Below, one piece after another: positions 58,704 to 64,000 of a stretch of DNA of 64,000 nt. Made by a program: the position numbers and the translations under genes. Origin of the DNA: Novosphingobium indicum (lineage in GTDB: Bacteria > Pseudomonadota > Alphaproteobacteria > Sphingomonadales > Sphingomonadaceae); the NCBI RefSeq assembly GCF_014645195.1, contig NZ_BMLK01000019.1:26319-90318 (forward strand), written 5' to 3'. Position 1 is the first letter of the stretch. Every line of letters begins with the position of its first letter. A model generated the notes under the pieces. That model was not told the origin of the DNA. It saw only the letters and a program-made list of their open reading frames with translations, and did no database searches.

Positions 58704-61700
58704 GCGAAGTCATGCCCCGCACCATCCGCGCCGCCCTGGGTTTCCTCACCGCCCTGGCTCTCAGCCTGATCGCGACGCCTGCCATGGCCGTCGATACGAG
58801 TTTCTACACCTATGACGGGTTTGCCGAGACGGTGGATGCCTTCCGGCTTGTCTCGATGATCTTTGCGGACCCGCGCTACGAAACGCTGGTCGTGATCATC
58901 GCAGTGGTCGGCATTGCGCTCGGCGCCGTGATCGCCAGCGTACGCGGGCAAGGCATGGGCCTTGTCGCTTTCGGTTTCCAGATCCTCGTCGGCGTCGGCC
59001 TTTTCGTGGGGCTCATCGCCACAACGGGCACGGTCCATGTCTACGACAAAGTCCGCAATGCCTATCAACCAGTGGGCGATGTGCCGAATCTGCTCGTCCT
59101 GGTGGCCGGCGTCACCAACCTGATGGAGCGCTCGCTTGCCGAGACCATCGACGACAATACACTCGATCCGAATGCCAAGCTCGAGTTCGGCGCGGGCGGG
59201 CACAGCTTTGACCTCTTCCTCAACGCCGTTTCGCCCAATGGTCCGATGACCGACAGCTTCCTCGATGCGACGATCAAGGATTACCTGCGCCAATGCTATC
59301 CCGTTGCCCGGGTCTCCGCCTCGTACCCTGTCGATGATGACCAGCTGTTCCGGACGACTGCCGATCTCCCGGCGGCCTTCGCCGCCATGGCAGGCCCGTC
59401 GACGTTCAGCACGGTCTATACCGCGGCCGACAAGGGCGGAACCACGGTCTCATGCACCGAGGCCTGGGACCATATCCACACGCGACTGTCCGATCCGACG
59501 CTGTTCGAAGGCTATATCCGGCAGGTTTGCGAGCGCACCGGATACGATGTCTCCGATGCCGCCCAGCTCGCGCGTTGCCGCTCGCGGCTCGGCGACATGG
59601 GGCAAATGATGCTGGGAACGCCGCTCTCGCTGCAAACCTTCATGAGCGATGTCCTGCTTGGCACCGCGGTGGGTGACGTCCTCTTCGAGGACAGTCCGGC
59701 GGCAGCAGCCCGGATCATGGCGAACCGGGCGATTGTCTCGAATGGCCTTGCCACCATGTCGGTCGCCAATGAGTGGATGCCGACGATCAGGGCGACCGTC
59801 TTTGCCATCATGCTCTTCATGGTGCCAATCGCCCTGCTCTTCGTCCTCACCCCTATCAATTTGCGGGTCGCGAGCTTTGCCATCGGGCTCTTCGTCTTCG
59901 TGGCGCTATGGGGCGTGATCGATGCCGGCATCTACCAACTGACCCTCGGGCGGGCGATGGAAGTCCTCGCGCAGATGCGCAGCAACGCGGTGGCCGCCAA
60001 CGCCTGGATGCTCGCGCCCTCCGCCGCCATGAAGGCGCTGGCCATCTTCGGCACCTTCCGCATGGCGGCGGCGGGATTGGCTGGCGCCTTCGTCTTCACG
60101 GTGTTCCGCTTTTCGGGGAACGTGTTTTCGAGCTTCACCGGCGGCGCGCTCCAGACACAGGGTCTGGGTTCCGCGGCAGCCGCCCCGATGGCGACACGAG
60201 AAGGCTATGCCTCGGCGCTCGAGGCGCAAGGCTCGGCCAGCGGGACGATGGCAAGGCGCAGCGCCACTTCCAGCTTTGGCGATTTTGGTGAGCGCTCCAC
60301 GTTCGGAGCGAACCGGTCGTTCGGCGCTGCGGATGCAGTTCTGGGCGAAGCAAATAGTGGGATGCCCGGTGTCCCTGCCTTCGGGATGGGCGCGATCGAT
60401 GCAGCCCGCGAATTGGGCGGTATCGCCCCTGCCCTCTCCGGCCGCAGTCCTGCCGATCCGGCGGTCGCGCGCGCGGTGCGGGCCAATGCGACTACGGCCG
60501 CGATCCACAATTTTGCCGAGAAGGATGCCCTGCGCAGCCTTGGCACCGGATATTTTGGCCCGGGCCAGTCCGGCGAGAAGGCCTTTGCCGCCTTCGCGCA
60601 GAACATGGTGCAGTGGAAAGCCTTTGGTGACGAGCGGGCCTATTCGATGATGTTCCAGGGCGCGGCGCGGCATTTTGAGCGCGGTGGCTATTCGAAGGCC
60701 GACGCGGAACTGAAAGCGTCGGGCGTCATTGGCGAGGCCGGGGCCGATCCCACCTTCGCCAAGCTCATCGCCAATGCCTACGATCAGGAGCAAATGCTGC
60801 AGAATGACCTGACCGGCGCGCAGGTCCAGGTTGGCGCCATGCAAGGCCGGCGCGATTACGCCGGGGCTCGCGTGGCTGAAGTGGAGCGCAGCAATGTCGC
60901 GGCCGAGCAGGCCTGGAGAACGGGGAACAGCGAAGGCCAGCGCACCGCCGCCTCCATGCTGGGCCTTCCTCTCGATGAAACCAGCCGCCGCATCGCCTTC
61001 ATCAATGCCCTCTCGGGCGAGGCGCGCTCCTCCGCCTTGACCCAGCTCTCCCGCGCTACGGGCCGTAATGAGGCTCAGGTTCTACGCGCGCTCGAAACCT
61101 ACAACGCTGCTGTATCGGTCGGCACGGCGGATGGGGCGAGCGCCGAGGCGGCGCGGGAGGGGACCAGCGTTTACGGACGCACCCGCGAAGGAGCAGGTTA
61201 CGACTTTGCAGAGCGGTCCGGCAAGCTTGATGCCCAGCGGGAGGTGGGAACTGATGGAACCCGCAGCGCAGCACGCATTGGCGAGCAGCGGCGGCAGGCG
61301 GAAAATTTTGGCTACGCCGAGGGCGCAGCTGCAGCTGGAACCTCGGTACGGCAAGCAGCCCGGCTCGACAGCTTCATCCAGGCGCTGCGACAGACCTCGG
61401 GCAATCAGGTCGACATGGCCGAAGGCGGCGCTGATGGTGTCGCGGACCGGGCGCGTAACGAACGCCTCACCCGTATTGTCGACAACGAACGGCTGACCCG
61501 TATGCAAAAGCTGCTGGCCGACCATGGCATCAAGCTCACCCGGCGCCAGATCGCGATGGACCAGAACGGGGACTTCAGTCTCAATCTCACCTCGCGGACA
61601 GCTGCGGCCCTGTGGCGCGGCGGACTGATCAACGAGAGCCAGCTTGGCGCGATTGCCAATGGCGGTACCGCACGCTTTTCGTTTGCGCACGACGATGTTC

Positions 61701-62464
61701 TGGTTTCCAGTAGCGCGGGTTTCAGTCAGTCGGCGCGCAGCGATACCAGCACGCGCTTCGAGGCTGGCAAACAGGCTGGGCCGGACACGATCGAGCATTT
61801 CCTGGGCGGCGGGAAGGAAGGCCACGAGGCGATGGCGAACTGGCTGCGCGGCGGCTTCGAAATGGATCGGCATGGTAACTGGCGCTTGAAACCGCAGGTG
61901 GCCGATACGCTGCAGCGCGATGTTCAGGCCATCATGGCTCAGACAGGGTGGACCAGAAGTATTGCGCGCCGAGCAGAAGACAGCAATTCGATGGGCACCA
62001 CAGTGGGCGGTTCAGTAGCTGCATCGGTGTTAAAGGGCGGTCAGACAACCGCTAGGACAAGAAACAAACCGTCCTCCCACAGATCTGTCGGCGGCAGTGC
62101 ATCTGGATCCCTTGGCTTCGAAAGTGCCGATCGTGGCACAACGTCAGAAACTACAAATGCCAACATTGATATTGTGAACTTCGACGTTCGCGAAGCTATT
62201 GCAGGTGCTGAACGCGCCGCGTCCCGTTCAAACAGCCCCGCCGAGACCTTTTCGAAGGAACTGAGCCGTCAAATTCTCGGGGAACGCGGGCTACGCAATC
62301 GCTATCTTGAGCAAGCAGATGCAGGCCGGGGGACCGCAGATGTTACCGGCCCGCTGACCTCGATCGAACAATCTTCAATTTTGCGCACGGGGCGTTTTTC
62401 AAACGATTTGCAGAATGGGCCGTTTGACGGGGACCCGAGCTTCAAAGAACGAAAGGACGACTAG
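58700..62464 (+). CDS. traG: TraG mating-pair stabilisation protein
   Basis: The 1254-residue protein has N-terminal membrane helices (signal-like residues 8-31, then helices around residues 70-130) and further segments around 350-480, then a long periplasmic/cytoplasmic helical C-terminal half. In F and SXT/R391 TraG stabilises mating pairs, and its C-terminus determines entry exclusion. The last 170 codons (about 61950-62464) are less GC-rich than the rest. GTG start overlaps traH. Confidence 0.88.
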   Translation: MSEVMPRTIRAALGFLTALALSLIATPAMAVDTSFYTYDGFAETVDAFRLVSMIFADPRYETLVVIIAVVGIALGAVIASVRGQGMGLVAFGFQILVGVGLFVGLIATTGTVHVYDKVRNAYQPVGDVPNLLVLVAGVTNLMERSLAETIDDNTLDPNAKLEFGAGGHSFDLFLNAVSPNGPMTDSFLDATIKDYLRQCYPVARVSASYPVDDDQLFRTTADLPAAFAAMAGPSTFSTVYTAADKGGTTVSCTEAWDHIHTRLSDPTLFEGYIRQVCERTGYDVSDAAQLARCRSRLGDMGQMMLGTPLSLQTFMSDVLLGTAVGDVLFEDSPAAAARIMANRAIVSNGLATMSVANEWMPTIRATVFAIMLFMVPIALLFVLTPINLRVASFAIGLFVFVALWGVIDAGIYQLTLGRAMEVLAQMRSNAVAANAWMLAPSAAMKALAIFGTFRMAAAGLAGAFVFTVFRFSGNVFSSFTGGALQTQGLGSAAAAPMATREGYASALEAQGSASGTMARRSATSSFGDFGERSTFGANRSFGAADAVLGEANSGMPGVPAFGMGAIDAARELGGIAPALSGRSPADPAVARAVRANATTAAIHNFAEKDALRSLGTGYFGPGQSGEKAFAAFAQNMVQWKAFGDERAYSMMFQGAARHFERGGYSKADAELKASGVIGEAGADPTFAKLIANAYDQEQMLQNDLTGAQVQVGAMQGRRDYAGARVAEVERSNVAAEQAWRTGNSEGQRTAASMLGLPLDETSRRIAFINALSGEARSSALTQLSRATGRNEAQVLRALETYNAAVSVGTADGASAEAAREGTSVYGRTREGAGYDFAERSGKLDAQREVGTDGTRSAARIGEQRRQAENFGYAEGAAAAGTSVRQAARLDSFIQALRQTSGNQVDMAEGGADGVADRARNERLTRIVDNERLTRMQKLLADHGIKLTRRQIAMDQNGDFSLNLTSRTAAALWRGGLINESQLGAIANGGTARFSFAHDDVLVSSSAGFSQSARSDTSTRFEAGKQAGPDTIEHFLGGGKEGHEAMANWLRGGFEMDRHGNWRLKPQVADTLQRDVQAIMAQTGWTRSIARRAEDSNSMGTTVGGSVAASVLKGGQTTARTRNKPSSHRSVGGSASGSLGFESADRGTTSETTNANIDIVNFDVREAIAGAERAASRSNSPAETFSKELSRQILGERGLRNRYLEQADAGRGTADVTGPLTSIEQSSILRTGRFSNDLQNGPFDGDPSFKERKDD

Positions 62465-62473
62465 CGGCCATCA

Positions 62474-62890
62474 TCATCCGTTTTCGCGATGCCGCCAATA
62501 GAGTGCGCCTGACCGCGGATCGAGCGGATCGCTGTAGGGATCACGCAAGCCCCCAACTGATCGTCGTGGGAACATCTCTTCCTGCGTCGGTTCAACGAAT
62601 TCCCAGTCGCTCGCGGCAAACCGTGCCTGCGCGAAGTCGATCCCGAGAATGAGCAGTGCCGTAATCGGAAAGAACAGAATGTTCAGATAACCGGCGAGCG
62701 CGCTGGTGTAGAAGCCTTCGAGCGACGGTACATAAAACGACGCGCACTTGCCCGCCCAGTAGGCGGCAATGCCTGCCCACCACAGTTTGGCCTGCCATGG
62801 TCGCCACAGCCAAGCAGACGCTTCTGGCTTGGAAGTGCCATTAGTCGCTTGATTTTCCGTGGTGTTGCTCGGATCGTTTTCGACTTCCAC
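62474..62890 (-). CDS. Small membrane protein convergent with traG (entry-exclusion candidate)
   Basis: The 138-residue protein has a charged N-terminus, two hydrophobic segments (LWWAGIAAYWAGKCASFYV; ALAGYLNILFFPITALLILGI) and an acidic C-terminal tail. It begins 9 bases from the traG stop, convergent. Exclusion proteins of SXT/R391 (Eex) and F (TraS) are inner-membrane proteins of this size encoded next to traG. Similarity is positional and structural only. The region shares the lower GC content of the end of traG. Confidence 0.55.
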   Translation of the reverse strand: MEVENDPSNTTENQATNGTSKPEASAWLWRPWQAKLWWAGIAAYWAGKCASFYVPSLEGFYTSALAGYLNILFFPITALLILGIDFAQARFAASDWEFVEPTQEEMFPRRSVGGLRDPYSDPLDPRSGALYWRHRENG

Positions 62891-63411
62891 AGCGGGATCC
62901 TTTCCGAACGCGAAGCTACCATCGAGGTTGATCGTTCAAAACCGAAAACCGATTGGATTGAGGTGCAATTCTTGCCACACAGCCGTTCCTTCGATGCCGC
63001 AAGATGGTAACTTGCCCCCTCCCCTCCTTCGCGCGATGGGGAGTAGCGAACTTGGCGATTGAAGTTTGTATGACGGCTACGCTTGGCCCTAACGCAGCAA
63101 TTCGCTCACGAGCGGATCACCCTCCTTGCTCAGCGCTTCAAGATGGTCGCTCAAACTGAACAGGGACTTCGGGTCCATCACGGCACTCCATCGTCGCTCC
63201 CGATCAATGAATAACCGTCATCGCGCAAACGCTACCGGTTTTTGCGGTGCTCACGCTGACCGTCCAAAAAACTGCCAGCGCTTTTCAAGGTGTTCAATAA
63301 CCTTGCTCTAATCAAGGCAAGGGGCATGCAATGTCTGATGCCAGAGGCCATTTTGCAATACGGATGGTAACCCCAAAGCCACGGTATGGTCGTGAAAGTA
63401 CGGCTTCACCA
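62891..63411. other. Gene-poor region with a possible transposase remnant
   Basis: About 520 bases. The only interpretable item is a 29-residue frame on the minus strand (63089-63178) that starts MDPKSLFSLSDHLEALSKEG, which resembles the N-terminus of IS5-type transposases in sphingomonads and ends in an out-of-place stop. The rest shows no gene. Confidence 0.4.
63089..63178 (-). pseudogene. Possible remnant of an IS5-type transposase (N-terminal end)
   Basis: The frame opens with ATG at 63178 and reads 29 codons before TAG. The helical start MDPKSLFSLSDHLEALSKEG matches what I recall of an IS5-family transposase N-terminus, but the similarity is from memory and the fragment is short. No terminal repeats were found around it. 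Confidence 0.3.
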
Positions 63412-63935
63412 TGAACCGCCCCGGCTTTCCCGGAGGCGTTTTCAATTGGGTCACGCAACCATATCGAGGGTCTCTATGGCTGCATAGTAGTTTGCCTCGG
63501 CCTCGGCGGGAGGGATGTAGCCGATCGGGCCGAAAAGGCGGTGATTGTTGTACCAATCCACCCAGCGCAGGGTTGCCATTTCAACCGCAGACGCGCTTGG
63601 CCATGACCGCTGCCGCCAGATGACCTCAGTCTTATAAAGGCCATTGATCGTCTCGGCCAAGGCATTGTCATAGCTGTCGCCGACGCTGCCGACCGATGGC
63701 ACGAGGTTGGCCTCGGCCAGGCGCTGGGTGTAGTTCATGGCCAGGTATTGAACGCCCCTGTCGCTGTGGTGGATCAGGCCATCTTCCGGCTCCGGCCTGC
63801 GGGCATGGATTGCCTGCTCCAGAGCATCCAGAACAAAGCTGGCGGTGGCCGAAGTGCTGACCTTCCAGCCCACAATCCGGCGAGCATAGGCGTCGATCAC
63901 AAAGGCCACGTAGACGAACCCGGCCCAAGTGTGCA
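63412..63935 (-). mobile_element. IS3-family insertion sequence, 3' part
   Basis: The element is seen as its transposase 3' end plus a terminus-like sequence TGAACCGCCCCGG at 63412, a typical IS3 inverted repeat. Its 5' part is separated from this portion by the group II intron at 63936 and lies beyond the window. Confidence 0.7.
63451..63935 (-). pseudogene. IS3-family transposase (OrfB), interrupted by a group II intron
   Basis: The frame (ORF listed from a GTG at 63909) carries the DDE integrase core: Asp in FVIDAYARRIVGW, GLIHHSDRGVQY, and Glu in DNALAETINGLYKTEV with the final ATLRWVDWYNNHRLFG. Extending the frame upstream gives HTWAGFVYVAFVID, after which intron sequence begins at 63936. 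The gene needs removal of the intron RNA, or is inactive if splicing fails. Confidence 0.85.
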
Positions 63936-64000
63936 GTGGAGTAGGAAGCGCATGAGCGCTTCCCCTCCCCGAACCGTACGTGCACCTTTCAGCGCATACG
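63936..64000 (-). mobile_element. Group II intron 3' end (domains V and VI)
   Basis: Read on the minus strand, the sequence ends CGTATGCGCTGAAAGGTGCA then CGTACGGTTC, the classical domain V hairpin of a bacterial group II intron, followed by the domain VI stem GGGAAGCGC-TCAT-GCGCTTCCT flanked by GGAG/CTCC with one unpaired A, the expected branch point, seven bases before the end CCAC. The intron sits inside the IS3 transposase and its upstream part (and any intron protein) lies past base 64000. Confidence 0.85.

Larger units (their letters stand above)
21444..64000. mobile_element. Integrative and conjugative element (left part)
   Basis: From the tRNA-Cys rightward the content is that of an ICE: site-specific integrase, cargo (quorum sensing, toxin-antitoxin, lasso peptide cluster), and a nearly full F-type type IV secretion gene set. 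The relaxase, coupling protein, replication/partition genes and right end are not present and are presumed to lie to the right. An integrated plasmid is an alternative. The boundary on the left is well supported, the right is open. Confidence 0.75.

Overview
The window is high-GC alphaproteobacterial chromosome, most likely from a Novosphingobium/Sphingobium-type sphingomonad. This is inferred from several TonB-dependent receptors, class I PHA synthase plus phasin, ClpS, an AlaC-type aminotransferase, and a luxR-luxI-phyH cassette of the sphingomonad type. No taxonomic search was possible.

Region 1 (1-21443) is ordinary chromosome. Two divergent TonB-dependent receptors share a palindromic intergenic region. 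They are followed by an orphan [2Fe-2S] protein, arsC, a methyltransferase, lipB, a CitE-like lyase, a GNAT-like protein, a fatty acid desaturase, lptF/lptG, a MAPEG protein, clpS, phasin, phaC, alaC, an orphan winged-helix regulator and mobA. The region ends at tRNA-Cys(GCA).

Region 2 (21444 to beyond 64000) looks like an integrative and conjugative element (ICE) inserted at the 3' end of that tRNA-Cys. A tyrosine integrase lies next to the tRNA, pointing toward it. The cargo follows: a quorum-sensing cassette (luxR, luxI, a PhyH-family dioxygenase and a small winged-helix regulator), a ParDE-like toxin-antitoxin pair, a one-gene nucleotidyltransferase-HEPN fusion, and a complete lasso-peptide system. 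The lasso system has a plus-strand arm (FecI-type sigma factor, FecR, an STN-containing TonB receptor and a lasso isopeptidase) and a convergent minus-strand arm (a previously unlisted 46-residue precursor, a fused RRE/B protease and the C cyclase), followed by GntR and XRE regulators. The precursor has the -2 Thr and Gly1 signature and predicts a 23-residue core with an eight-residue Gly1-Asp8 ring.

Region 3 (39172-62890) is the F-type conjugation system in the order dsbC, traA-like pilin, traL, traE, traK, traB, traV, traC, a small membrane protein, traW, [TacAT-type toxin-antitoxin, opposite strand], traU, a small ORF, traN (split in two genes), trbC, an S26 peptidase (trhF-like), traF, a thioredoxin-like protein, traH and traG. 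Nearly all tra genes are joined by 1-4 base overlaps. A small membrane protein convergent with traG is a positional candidate for entry exclusion. The relaxase, coupling protein and right attachment site are not in the window and would lie to the right.

The right edge is a graveyard of mobile DNA: a fragment of a possible transposase, then an IS3-family transposase interrupted by the 3' end (domains V and VI) of a group II intron that continues past base 64000.
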